Positions 43,959 to 55,059 of a DNA stretch of 64,000 bases are shown in pieces. Both the position numbers and the translations under genes were made by a program. How positions within the stretch are numbered: position 1 is the stretch's first letter; the number at the start of each line of letters is the position of its first letter. The notes beneath the pieces were generated by a model. That model saw only the letters and a list, made by a program, of their open reading frames with translations, searched no databases and was not told the DNA's origin. Source of the stretch: Antedon mediterranea (taxonomy: Eukaryota > Echinodermata > Crinoidea > Comatulida > Antedonidae); contig NC_092676.1 of NCBI RefSeq assembly GCF_964355755.1, positions 14,924,288 through 14,988,287 on the forward strand. The letters run 5' to 3'.

Positions 43959-45770
43959 GGCTGTTAACTTGTTATTTTGTGCTATTAGTTTTTAAGTATA
44001 CAAACTTTTACTTTCTAATCATATTATACTTGGGTGTTTCAAACTTCTATAATATATATAACTGTTTATAGGCCTACTAATTGAATCATACAGTATCATC
44101 ATACATGGGTGTCTGACATTCAAAAACTGATAAATCTCTCGGTTCATATGCAGTTCAGTATCATCACATTGAAATACAGACAAAACATTACACGGACCAG
44201 GCTACTTTAGCGTTACGTTTGGCATCCACTGAATCAGTGGATGACCTATCCCCTCAACATGTCAATTGTGGTATAAGTTGACAGGAATAATACTCTGTGG
44301 TGTAATAAAAATGCCAGCGTGTTTATTTAAGACTGCAAGTGTTAAGAATAACTTGCTGTCCATTTTCAACTTCCTCTTACCAATGACCAATAGCAAACAG
44401 GCACTGCTTGTCAATCAGGTCCTCACTGACTGGGTATTAACCAATCAATTTACTATTAGATAGGTCACTGATTTTATAAAATAGTTTGCGGGAAATTTGA
44501 TTTCTGACCTTGTACAGGAATAAATACTTTAGTGGTTGTTTATAATAATAATCTAAATATTTCTCAATGCTGCTTTATGCAAAGCAATTTAACTAGAACT
44601 ACAGACACATTAAATAAATACTTTTAAACATGAACAATAGTTTTGTTAGGGAATTGGGATGGCCGTGTGATATTCAATTTATTAAATTTAATGGGAAAGT
44701 ATATATCTTTCACATTTTTGGGAACAAAATGGATTGATAGTCAATCATGAGTACTTCCGAACAGTGCTATAAATGTATCACGAAAGCATATTAGTGTTTC
44801 ATGTTTTATTCCCCTGTTGTTGGCTGGTGGACATCTTGTAGACAATGTACAGCAGCAACAAACATACATAATTGATACAAATAAACACAATTTAAATTTG
44901 ATAACTCTACGCGATTTTATACGAGATAAATGCGTAGACTCGGTCATCAATGACCGTCTACTTGATAATATAAACGACGAGCCCGTGGAAGAAAATGTAG
45001 CCTACAACAGAACTATTAGAAAGAATTAATCGCAAAAGGGTTAGGCCTAAGCCAGATATACCACGGAGTTCAAATATCCCCCGCCATTCCTCTTGATGGA
45101 TTGAGGCGGCAGGCATCAAAGCGATTTTAAAATTGAATGGAAGCGCATCGAAAATAAATAAAAGATCTTTCTCGGAAGATTCATTGTGGAGGAAAATCTG
45201 ACTTGCTGCATGCGTTTGCATGGTAGGTAGAAATCAACGTGCCGATAAAAATAAAATAATTAACAAATTCTTATCAGATAGATCTACGTAAACGTGTGAA
45301 GTAGGACTAAAGAGGTCTTATTTACAGTATATCAGTAGGCCTAATTATATATTCGTATAAAATATCCTAATTTCCACAACTCAGGATTATGTCCATAATG
45401 ATATCAATAATAAGAATCTGTTATAGGCCTATGCGTAATTTTTTTTAATTAAGCCACTAATTTTTCATTATCATACATTAAATTCAATTATACCATACAC
45501 AATTCAGTGATTATTTTACAATTATTTTCTCATTTTCCCAATTGTCTTTTCTCTTACAGGTAATAACGTGGTACGTGCTTCATGATTGATGGTAAAATTA
45601 ATTTATACCTGTAACAATAGATTATGGCAAGGCGTTTCGGACCGGACGGAGTAGGCCTACTCCTTTAAAGTTGTCATCGGAGGAGAAGATTAGGTGGAAG
45701 AAATGCTTTCCATGGACTGCACCAGAAGTAATTTCTTATGTAATAACGTTAGATCATGAATAATTAAAAA
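43959..45770. other. SLCO 3' UTR and intergenic sequence
   Basis: The first clear AATAAA after the SLCO stop is at 44519-44524. The block 44485-44720 (GCGGGAAATTTGATT, AATTTAATGGGAAAGTATAT) recurs in shortened form at 47495-47605. The word CCAGGCTACTTTAGCGTTACG (44198-44218) recurs inverted near 49440-49470. The short open frame 44817-45029 shows no recognisable family. Confidence 0.45.
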
Positions 45771-45771
45771 T

Positions 45772-46464
45772 TGAATGAACCCACATAAGAAAAAAAAAGT
45801 TAAATGAAATGGGTTATACTGTAGATGCAAAAAAGGATAATCTGTTGGAAATAAAGTTTGTAAACATTTAAAGATCAAAAAAATCAATGTTAAAGGATGA
45901 GGAAAATATAATGTTAACAGTAAAAAGTTAGTAAGTAATTATTATAACAGAGAATATGCATTGTTTAAATGAAAATATGTTTGCATAGATAAATCCAAAG
46001 AAAAATAAAATGGGACAAACCCATGGGATGGATTTAGTAAACATAAACGTATTATAATTGTATGAAATAAATATGCATGTAGATGAAAAAAAACAACTAT
46101 GTAAGAAAAAATAAGCTTTGTTAATGAAAATGTGTAATAGATAATAATTATGTATAAAAAGAGGAAACTATGTAATCAATGTGGTTAAATGATAATGTAT
46201 GTATAAACAAAATGATATGTGGAAATAGTTTTTTTAAAGAAAATAAGTTAAAAAAAAGTGGAATGAATCCACATAAGAGAAGAAAGTAAAAAAGTTAAAT
46301 GAAAATTTAAGAAGTTATAGTGCAAAAAAAGGATAATCTGCTGGAAATAAAAGTTTTGTAAACATTAAAGAACAAAAATATTAATATTAATGTTAAAGGA
46401 TGAGAACAATATCATGTTAACAGTAAACATTTAGTAAGTAATGAGTATAACAGAGAATATGCAT
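45772..46464. repeat. Divergent direct repeat, about 200 bp, two copies
   Basis: 45772-45963 and 46258-46464 share GAATGAACCCACATAAGA, AAAAAAGGATAATCTG, ATGTTAAAGGATGAG and TATAACAGAGAATATGCAT with scattered differences. Both are purine-rich and AT-rich and show no coding sequence. Confidence 0.8.
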
Positions 46465-46788
46465 AAATTGTAGCTTTGTTTTCTTTTATTTATTATTAGT
46501 TTATGTATATATATGTATTTTTTTTTTTCGTATTCGTATTTAATGTTATATTTCGTGGTGGGTCAAACTTACTGACTGACTTATTATGACTCTCTCCCCA
46601 CATGATTACTTCATTGCATTTATTATCCTGTATGTATGTTGTTATATTGAGGAAATAAAATTAAATTGAAAATGAAATTATATTTATTTGCAATTATCAC
46701 GTATTTTGTTCTATTTTGCATTGTATAAAATTGTTATAAAACGTTTCTGGGTACAACACTTGTAAAAAAAAATTGTTTTGTACAAAAA

Positions 46789-47475
46789 CATTGACTGGGT
46801 ACAAAAACGGTGGCAGGGTATAAAAACAGTGGCAGGGTACACAAACAGCGACAGGGTACAAAAACGGTGGCAGGGTACAAAATCGATGGCAGCTGGGTAC
46901 AAAAACAGTAGCAGGGTACAAAAACAGTAGCAGGCTACAACAACAGTAGCAGGGTACAAAAACAGTAGCAGGGTACAAAAACAGTGGCAGGGTACAAAAA
47001 CGGTGACAGGGTACAAAATAGATGGCAGCTGGGTACAAAAACAGTAACAGGGTACAACAACAGTGGCAGCGTACAAAAACGGTGGCAGGGTACAAAAACG
47101 ATGGCAGATGGGTACAAAAACGATGGCAGATGGGTACAAAAACAGTGGCAGGGTACAAAAACGGTGGCAGGGTACAAAAACGGTGGCAGGGTACTAAAAC
47201 GATGGCAGCTGGGTACAAAAAAAGTGGCAGGGTACAAAAACAGTGGCAGGGTACAAAAACAGTGGCAGGGTACAACATCGATGGCAGTTGGGTACAAAAA
47301 AATGAGCAGGGTACAAAAACAGTGGAGGGTACAAAAACGGTGGCAGGGTACAAAAACGGTGGCAGGGTACAAAAACGATGGCAGAGTACAAAAACGATGG
47401 CAGCTGGGTACAAAAACAGTGGCAGGGTACAAAAACGGTGGCAGGGTACAAAAACGGTGGCAGTGTACAAAAACA
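46789..47475. repeat. 19-bp minisatellite GTGGCAGGGTACAAAAACG, first array
   Basis: About 36 tandem copies with variants (GATGGCAGCTGG, AGTAGCAGGG). Because the unit is not a multiple of three and carries no stop in most frames, it produces long artificial open frames on both strands, translating to repeats such as GYKNGGRVQKRWQ. Confidence 0.95.
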
Positions 47476-47479
47476 GCGT

Positions 47480-47610
47480 CACTAATTTTATACAATAGTT
47501 CGCGGGAAATCTGATTGCTGACCTTATACAGGAATAAATACTTAGTGGTTGTGATATTCCATTTATTTAATTTAATGGGAAAGTATATCTTTCACAAAAT
47601 GACTTAAAAT
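47480..47610. repeat. Shortened copy of 44485-44720 between minisatellite arrays
   Basis: GTTCGCGGGAAATCTGATT, CTTATACAGGAATAAATACTTAG and AATTTAATGGGAAAGTATAT match the 44.5-44.7 kb block with an internal deletion of about 95 bp. The order shows that the minisatellite expanded on both sides of a duplicated segment. Confidence 0.75.
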
Positions 47611-47654
47611 ATCTTTGTATGTCAGGCAGTGTTTAAAAGGCTGGAAGGCCCTGG

Positions 47655-48690
47655 TGGAAGGGTACAAACAGTGGCAGGGTACAAAAACGATGGCAGCTGG
47701 GTACAAAAAAAGTGGCAGGGTACAAAAACAGTGGCAGGGTACAACATTGATGGCAGTTGGGTACAAAAAATGAGCAGGGTACAAAAACAGTGGAGGGTAC
47801 AAAAACGGTGGCAGGGTATAAAAACGATAGCAGCTCGGTACAAAAACAGTGGCAGGGTACAAAAACGGTGGCAGGATACAAAAACGGTGGCAGGGTACAA
47901 AAACGGTGGCAGGGTACAAAAACGATGGCAGGGTACAAAACCGATGGCAGCTGGGTACAAAAACAGCCGCAGGGTACATAAACAGTGGCAGGGTACAAAA
48001 ACGGTGGCAGGGTACAAAAAAGTGGCAGGGTACAAAAACGGTGGCAGTACAAAATCGATGGCAGCTGGGTACAAAAACGGTGGCAGGGTACAAAAACGAT
48101 GGCAGATGGGTACAAAAACAGTGGCAAGGTACAAAAATAGTGGCAGGGTACAAAAACGGTGACATGGTACAAAAACGGTATCAGGGTACAAAAACAGAGA
48201 CAGGGTATGACAAGCAGTGGTCTATGGTACAAAAACTTGTGTTGTATACAAAGTGTCTGGGAAAAAAGACGATGACAGTGGTACAAAAACGGTGGCAGGG
48301 ATACAAAAACGGTGGCAGGATAAAAAAACGGTGGCAGGGTACAAAAACAGTGGCAGGGTACAAAAACAGTCGCAGGGTACAAAAACGGTGGCAGGGTATA
48401 AAAACAGTGGCAGGGTACAAACACGATGGCAGCTGGGTACAAAAACTGGGGCATGGTACAAAAACAGTAGCAGGGTACAAAAACGGTGGCAGGGTACAAA
48501 AACAGTAGCAGGGAACAAAAACGGTGTCAGGGTACAAAACAGTGATCTAGGATACAAAAACTTGTGTTGTATACAAAGTTTCTGGGAAAAAATAAGATTG
48601 CAGGGATACAAAAACGGTGGCAGGGATACAAAACAGTGGCAGGGTACACAAAATTGTGTTGTACTAAAACAGTGGCAGGGTAAAAAACAT
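47655..48690. repeat. 19-bp minisatellite, second array
   Basis: Same unit as the first array, about 50 copies, including a higher-order variant block (AGTATACAAAGTGTCTGGGA-like interruptions with ACTTGTGTTGTA near 48230-48270 and again near 48555-48590). A run with TGGGTACAAAAAATGAGCAGG is shared with the first array. Confidence 0.93.
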
Positions 48691-49785
48691 ACACACTTAT
48701 TTGTAGCATTTTACGAAAAAAAGTATCAGAGTATTCATCAACAGAGCTAAACAAATGAAGGAAAGGGTCAGAACATGTGACTCTGGCAGATAACAGATAA
48801 CATTACTTTTCAAGAGTGATAAGAAAAAAGGAAACATATTATTCAATTTGTTAACCTAAATATATCTTTCATTTTTAATTTAAGATAATTATTTACATGA
48901 TGATAAAACTTTTGAATGTGTATTAATTTAAATTGGTTATCATCACTTGGCGTTTATTTTTGTTTATATGTTTATTTTAGGGTTCTTTCATAGGTCAATC
49001 ATTTTTTTCCATTAAAATTTAAAAATTGGCTATTTGTAGTTTATTGTATTAATCTTTATGGTTTATTTTACATCATTTATATCTCAATGTATATTGCATT
49101 ATTGTTCTTATCTTTGATTAAATATTAATATTATGTACTGTAGTAGGCCTATACACATTTTTAAAAATGCTCAACAAAGTCTCAAACCACATAAAATCTA
49201 AAAGTTCAAACTGAATATTTAATGGCCCATGAGAATTCTAGGTAGCCTGCGCAAAGGTCATGGAGGCCAAACTTAAGAGAATGACTCAAGCTCTTCCATG
49301 CGAATCATCTCAGGTTAGACCAACCTCCAGTGGGCAGGACTTGTAGTTAGAACTTGTGGCTCAAATGACACTCCAGGGCAATAAAATCACAATAACTTAC
49401 AAAGCACTGACAGTAATTGCTTGTCAAAACCAAATTGCCTAACCGTAACGCTAACGTAGCCTGGTCCGCGTAATGAGGGGAGCCCATGAAAATAGCTGCT
49501 GCTGAGAGTATACAATTTAATATTATCAATGATTTATAATCAGCTGTATTTCAATTATCACTCGATTATACCGATATGCCTATGTATAAATTAATAAATA
49601 ATAAGAGAATAGAAAGCATACTGATATCGGTCCATAAGATGATGTTTAATCAATTCATGCGTGAAATAATGATGTAATATGTTTACTATCATAGATGGCG
49701 CCAATATCTATATGTTTTTTTTCTAGCACCATCTCTTTATTTATTGTTATAGCAACCTCTATTTACTTTTTTCTCTCTTAATTTT
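48691..49785. other. Intergenic AT-rich sequence
   Basis: No gene was recognised. Near 49436-49475 the sequence GTAACGCTAACGTAGCCTGGTCCG matches 44195-44225 in inverted orientation. It may mark the second end of a larger rearranged repeat that contains the minisatellite. Confidence 0.4.
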
Positions 49786-49796
49786 TACAACATGGT

Positions 49797-49925
49797 TAGA
49801 ACATCTGCATATCAAGCATCCGGGTTCGAATCTCAGTTGGATTCTCACACAGATTTCTTTATCTTATCGTTTCAAATGAATTAATTAAATTTCAATATAT
49901 CATTTCAATATATTATTATGTTCTA
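49797..49925 (+). mobile_element. tRNA-derived SINE-like repeat, copy 3 (partial)
   Basis: The + strand reads GGTTAGAACATCTGCATAT, then a B box GGGTTCGAATC, then the body (TTCTCACACAGATTTC, TTATCGTTTCAAATGAATTA, TTTCAATATATCA). The tRNA acceptor arm is incomplete. It lies opposite in orientation to the other copies. Confidence 0.65.
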
Positions 49926-50489
49926 TAATAATATTCTATACCTTAGCCTATATAAATACGTGAACGTGATTGGTTGAAACTGCATCACATGACTACTGCT
50001 GCGAGGATCCTCGAGTACGATGATATTGACTGAGTAGGCCTCATTTTTGCGTAATTATCGTGTCCCTCTGTCATATTTAACATAGCCTAAGCCTATATCC
50101 AGTAAATTCTTGAAGAGTTTGATATTGACTGTGTAAGTTCCGTGTGGCAATACTCGCGTTTGGCGATAAATAAACAAATGTCATCTACTGGGACTCGAAC
50201 TCACGAAGATTAGTTAACAAGAAAACTAAACTATTTAAACTATGCATACAGAGCGCCTTCTTTTTGTTATTCGCCCTTTACAGATGATGCGAAGAAAGAC
50301 TGTTTGTGATTGGTCAATACGCTCGGTAGTAAGCAGGTACGCGCGGCGCGCTGAACATCCGTTGATTCGGCTCGAAGAAGACGAATTATTATTAATTTAC
50401 CTGATAATATTGTTATTATTATTATTATGTAGACTTATTGATGGAATTTCTTCTGTTAATTTAAAAGACCTAGGCCTATATGAAACGAA

Positions 50490-50790
50490 AAGATGAGTAA
50501 ATCTGTGAGAATGAGAAAAAGTCACCCAAGCTGAGATTCGAACCCGGACCTTCTGCTTGTTATTAGACCACTGGAGCATTTCATCAAAGATTGTATAGCG
50601 CCGCTACTCAATTGTACGCACGTTCACCTGAGATCAAATTGATACACCCTCATCTATCAGTATTTTTATTTATGATTCTCCAGAGAGAAACATTTTATAT
50701 ATACATATAAACACATTAGGCATAGAACATAAATTCTAAACCGCCCGGTGATATACTGAAATTTAATTAATTTGAAACGAAACGAAATAT
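50490..50790 (-). mobile_element. tRNA-derived SINE-like repeat, copy 4 (tandem partial units)
   Basis: 50490-50578 holds body plus a shortened tRNA-like head (GGGTTCGAATCTC inverted; about 10 bases of the anticodon arm lost). It is followed by a flank and then, at 50630-50790, by the tail and body of a second unit (ACATTAGGCATAGAACAT, AACCGCCCGGTGATATACTG). The order head-flank-tail-body is the same as in copy 2. Confidence 0.65.
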
Positions 50791-50931
50791 ATGAAAAAAA
50801 TAAAAGATATATATAGGCCTATAGTATTTTCCGGAGAAATCTTATGTAGGAGAATTTTACATTAGCACTCTCGGAGTGCCGTTTTATAGTTTATAATGTA
50901 CCGGTATATGATTTGTATGACTTAATAATAA

Positions 50932-50968
50932 CTAGATGGTACGCTCGCTTCGCTCGCGTACCATCTAG
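50932..50968. repeat. Perfect 13-bp palindrome CTAGATGGTACGC / GCGTACCATCTAG
   Basis: Arms at 50932-50944 and 50956-50968 enclose TCGCTTCGCTC. The core word TACGCTCGC resembles the terminus of the TIR element at 62384. It may therefore be the footprint or head-to-head end of a related transposon. Confidence 0.8.
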
Positions 50969-52767
50969 GTCGTGCCCACAGATGGTTCTCGAATACATAA
51001 TAATTTCAGCGTTAAAAAACTGGCGATTTCAAATGTACGTACCGCAGAACAATAATACGTGTTGTTTACAGAAACGAATAAATAGACACTGTGGATTTAT
51101 GTACTCAACTAAAATTAGCACCCTGGGAATTACTTCCGAAAAAGAAACTTGTCACAAAATGAGACCATAATTGTTTAAGTCAAATTTAAACAAACTTAAT
51201 TTGTGTTTTATATGTAACATTAGGGTTGAGGGATGGGAAAGAGGATGGGTGCAAAGAGGAACAATTTTTAAATATATTCTTTATCCATTTAGTAACGAAA
51301 TATTAATTGTTTTCATGTTTTACAACTAATATACCACTAAACACAGTGAAACATTGCGTTGTGATACTTGAAACTATCACCGTCCTAGTCGATTGAAAAG
51401 TACAGTACATGTAACGATACATCACTACGACGTGTATATGTTTATATAATGTAAAACAATTTGTGAAAACCACCTCTATTCGGGGCAAATCATAAATTCG
51501 ATTTAGTCGTCAATATATAATAAATTATCTAACTCAACTTAATTAGTAGGCCTAATGGTTTTCAATTATTTCTTAGAGCCAATTCATACTTAAGTTGGTT
51601 CCTACCCTACCCACCAAAGTTGTTCTGCGTTTAGGGCATGTGATGCACTGTAGGCCTATCCTCTACTGGATTTACAACGCTACTCATGCCAGTGAGGGAA
51701 GGGTGATGATGTGGGTGGTTTAACTGCAATAATAAACATTTGTACATAATATACGGCGACTGAAAACGCTAGCTCATTATCCGTTTAAAAAAAAATGTAT
51801 ATGCAACCTCTGCAGCACAGATTGAAAAAAAAATGGATCGAATTTCTGTTATGAGTATACAGTACTTGCCTTTACGACGCCTGCGGGAATAGACACTTGT
51901 GGAACAGAGATTGGAATGTTCCATTCATCGCAAATCAATACATTTGTAAAAACATATATTAAATCTATCAAAATAGCATTTTTTAAATAAAATCGGCCTG
52001 TCTTCAACATTATGATGCTGTACCCGAACTGTTCAACCGGTTTTCAGCTATTAAAAACAATTATCGTAGGAGGAGATAGGAAAATGCGAAGTGTCCTCGT
52101 ATTATTGTGTGCGGGTATTTTTCAAATTGGACATCCATTAGACAGTGTATACCACGATCGGAAAACACCCCTATTTGGGGAAAATCGTTGAACCTAAATT
52201 CGTTTTAATCGTCAATAACTAATTATCGAATTCAATTTAATTAGTAAACAGGGTTACATCAGGTGGTTAAAATCAGTACCGAAAGTACGAACCAACTTTA
52301 CATACCATCGAGTAAACATTCTAGAAATAACGTGCGATTTACCGAATTTTGCCCTTACGTAAATTTATATATAGATAGATAATAACATGTATATTGTGTG
52401 ATAAATAGAATACAAAATATAGTACAGTATTGTGTTTATTGCGAGTCAGTGTTATTTGTTTGTTAGGATTGTTTTCTAATATATAATAGCTTAAACAATA
52501 CAAACAATAAGTATTATTAATTTGGCAATAGACGATCGCAGACATTCATATTCATCAGCTGCTTTTGATGAAAAATAAGGTTGTTTAGAGAATTATACAA
52601 AATCCTAATCCTGCTACATGATTATGATTGTCCAAAAGATGTCTCTTGTTTCGGTGCCTGGATTTTGATAGGGATTTGGGAGGGCCTCTGAGAAAGGGAC
52701 CTCCTGGTTTGTGATGGATGGAAAAGGTTTGTAACATCCATATATATGTTATTTTTTTGCCTTTTGT

Positions 52768-52768
<1 letters not shown>
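50969..52768. other. Intergenic sequence with a short divergent direct repeat
   Basis: 51471-51556 and 52162-52247 share ACCTCTATTCGGGGCAAA-type and TTAGTCGTCAATA-type words about 690 bases apart. No coding gene or RNA was recognised in this interval. Confidence 0.4.

Positions 52769-52807
<39 letters not shown>
52769..52807. repeat. (TA)n microsatellite
   Basis: An alternating TA run of nearly 40 bases, abutting the 3' terminus of a Penelope-like fragment. Confidence 0.95.
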
Positions 52808-52811
<4 letters not shown>

Positions 52812-52928
52812 CCAAAGGCAAATTACTGAAAAAATGACAATGCTGTGGGTATCAGTGGCTGGATCTCAATGGAGATACAAAATAAAAGCGATAAGCTAAA
52901 TCAAAACGAGAAGTAAAACAGCCAGAAA
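52808..52928 (-). mobile_element. Penelope-like element 3' end, second copy (5' truncated)
   Basis: The minus strand reads TTTCTGGCTGTTTTACTT, ATTTAGCTTATCGC-like sequence, TTGTATCTCCATTGAGAT, CACTGATACCCACAGCATTG and ends TTTGCCTTTGGATTTA at the TA tract. It matches 30650-30765 with few changes. Only the last 120 bases are present, as expected from 5' truncation during target-primed insertion. Confidence 0.85.
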
Positions 52929-52934
52929 AATATA

Positions 52935-53150
52935 TATAAACACAACATATATAAACATCACAGGCACAGAAATAGATTCTAAACCGCCTGGTGATATACT
53001 GAAATTTAATTAATTCATTTGAAACGATAAGATGAGGAAATCTGTGTGCGGGTCCCAACCGAGACCCGAACCCGAACCTTCTGCTTGATATGCAGATGTC
53101 CTAACCATTAGACCACTGGAGTATTTTATTTACGAAGCGAGATCTTACAG
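52935..53150 (-). mobile_element. tRNA-derived SINE-like repeat, copy 5
   Basis: The tRNA-like head runs from about 53129 to 53058 on the minus strand (AGTGGTCTAATGGTTAGGA, TCTGCATATCAAGCAGA, GGTTCGGGTCTCGG). The body follows down to about 52960 (CAGATTTCCTCATCTTATCG, AGTATATCACCAGGCGG, TAGAATCTATTTCTGTGCC). Above the head, ATTTTATTTACGAAGCGAGATCT matches the flank of copy 2 (ATTTTGTTCACGAAGTGGGATCT). Confidence 0.75.
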
Positions 53151-54245
53151 TTAGTTACAAAGGTTAAAATGCAAATAATTGGATCATTATAATAATATAA
53201 AGTTTGAGGTAAAGTAGACCTTCTACTACTAGGTACCATTAGTGGTTTCTTCGTTGTAGTATACAGTTCTTCTACATAGCGTTTGGAAGAAGAGCATGAG
53301 TTAACGAAGTAACTGCTAAATGGTAAGAAATCTTTTTTCTTGTTCAATCTCTAATTCTGTAGGCCAAATTATGTTGATTGGTATTTTTCAGGGTGTTTTA
53401 TGTTGGTCTTCAATTTAGGCATAGAGCGTTATATTACAAAATAGGCCTACAAGTTTCAATTACAAAATATGATAGGTAGTTAAAAAAACAAGTTTGTTAC
53501 GAAAATACTCAAAACCATTCATTCTGCGGTCTACTATTATAGTCCGAGAAATCACATTTACAAAAATGCGTGATGCTGTTAGCCATCACTGGTACCATGT
53601 TTCACCAATGATGTTGACACCAGTCTACCACGATGAGGTAGCATCTCCAACTTCAGACTGGGATGTTTTTTGTTTGTTTACGGAACCATTTAAAAAAAAT
53701 AATTTTTAAAATAATACATTTAATGATTTTAATTTGTATTTCCTACTAACCTAAACTTAGCAAAGTGAAGATAAGTTTACATTATCTTAACTATTCTAAT
53801 TACAACTTACATTAACTGAGAAAGAAATATTATTTTAACAATTATCTTATTTTAATTATTATTATTGTTACAATATTAAAATCTATTTACCTTCACTAGG
53901 CATATAAGCATATTATTACAATTTATCATTCCGTATTCTTTTATGATAATAATATATTTACTTTTTACGTTTTTACGCATTTTTGTTTATATTGAAAGGA
54001 AAAATAATGTTGTTTTTCACCCATTTAAATGATTTATAAATTCTTATTTCTGCATTTGAATTCATCTAAATTTATATTACTTATTTAATCATTTATATTG
54101 CACATTGTATTAAATTGTTTCTCATTAATTTGTCTTAGAAAACGATATTCAGTATATTAACTAAATTTATTTAAATACCTTAATTTGTCTTACATTATGT
54201 TGTCTTAACTTATGTTAAATGTTTCTTAATCTTATTGTAATTTGT
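53151..54245. other. AT-rich intergenic sequence downstream of the cyclin-like gene
   Basis: No exon or RNA gene was recognised. The sequence is very AT-rich from 53690 onward, with no repeat structure that could be named. Confidence 0.4.
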
Positions 54246-55059
54246 TTAACGCCTCTCTTCAACATTCTCCGAAAAGAATAACTCTCTACTTATTTCAAGT
54301 TTCCCTATAATGGCGTTTATTACTATGTATGCTATTGCGGATGGCTTTACTGTTGTAAGAAATATTTTATTCGTTATCAAATATTCTACAGATTCGTGTC
54401 TAACTGTTTCTATTCTTCGTTTGTTATTGTTGGTTGTAGCCTTGATCATAGCAATATCGCAATAAGTATGAACAAAATCAAGACACGTGACACTATTGAT
54501 GTTTACTATCTGTAATATTTTGAATTCCATTTGTGCTATTTTTTTTAGGATTAAAGTAGCCAAGATTCTGGAGGCGATCACAAGCATAAGGGATGATGTG
54601 TTTAGATTGGTATCGTTCAGCACATTTCAATGCAAGGCAAAAAGATGCAATTGCCAATTCCTCCAGATCACCAAGCTTATATGCTGTATTATCACAATTT
54701 AGTAAATTTTCTATAATTGTAAGGCTACGATGAACTATATCATAATCGATTATGTATTCATAACGAATGAGTTCAGATCGAATATTAAATACAAATTCTA
54801 CCATATGATCTTTGACTGATTGTGATTTAAATTGTGCCCATGGATTTTCAGATTTATTTTCTGATTTTATAAGTGTATCTATAGTTGACTTAGCAATAGC
54901 ATTCTCTCTGACATAGGGACACCCCTTGTTTCTTGCCCTTTTATTCCTCACTTTGAGAAACCTAGCGTACTTAGCGGCGGGATACTCATTTGATCTCACC
55001 GTATTCCGGGCTTCCTCTAAAGAAGCATTAAATCTTCTTTTAAATATCAACTTTGCCAT
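54246..55059 (-). CDS. Cyclin-like protein, intronless, one frameshift at an A8 run
   Basis: The minus strand has two overlapping open frames. The first starts at ATG 55059 in a good context (GCCATGG) and runs as MAKLIFKRRFN to CDRLQNLGYFNPKK. The second carries on as KKIAQMEFKILQI to FFSENVEERR and stops at 54246. The switch falls at a run of eight A (T8 at 54539-54546 on the + strand), so a one-base slip would join them into about 270 residues. The joined product looks like a two-box cyclin fold: VKDHMVEFVFNIR, SLTIIENLL and IASFCLALKCAE as box 1; MEFKILQIVNINSVTCLDF and KPSAIAYIVINAI as box 2. The N-terminus is basic. The absence of introns suggests a retrogene. Whether this is a pseudogene, a sequencing slip or programmed frameshifting cannot be told from the sequence. 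Family assignment is by pattern only. Confidence 0.6.

Noticed and set aside
44817-45029. Possible Harbinger-type transposase C-terminus
   Set aside because: The peptide is acidic and short, without a catalytic motif. The resemblance was too vague to support.
46697-48754. Many overlapping open frames of 75-288 codons on both strands
   Set aside because: They are translations of a 19-bp minisatellite in every frame. Composition and periodicity follow the DNA repeat, not a protein family.
50190-50250. Another tRNA-like segment (minus strand GAGTTCGAGTCCC with TTGTTAACTAA loop)
   Set aside because: B box and an anticodon-loop-like part are visible, but the acceptor stem and A box are not convincing. 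Probably an old SINE relic of a different type.
54493-54590. A very short intron (about 46 bases) instead of a frameshift in the cyclin-like gene
   Set aside because: A GT...AG pair can be drawn, but it would remove sequence that aligns well with the cyclin fold, and the length is below usual metazoan introns.
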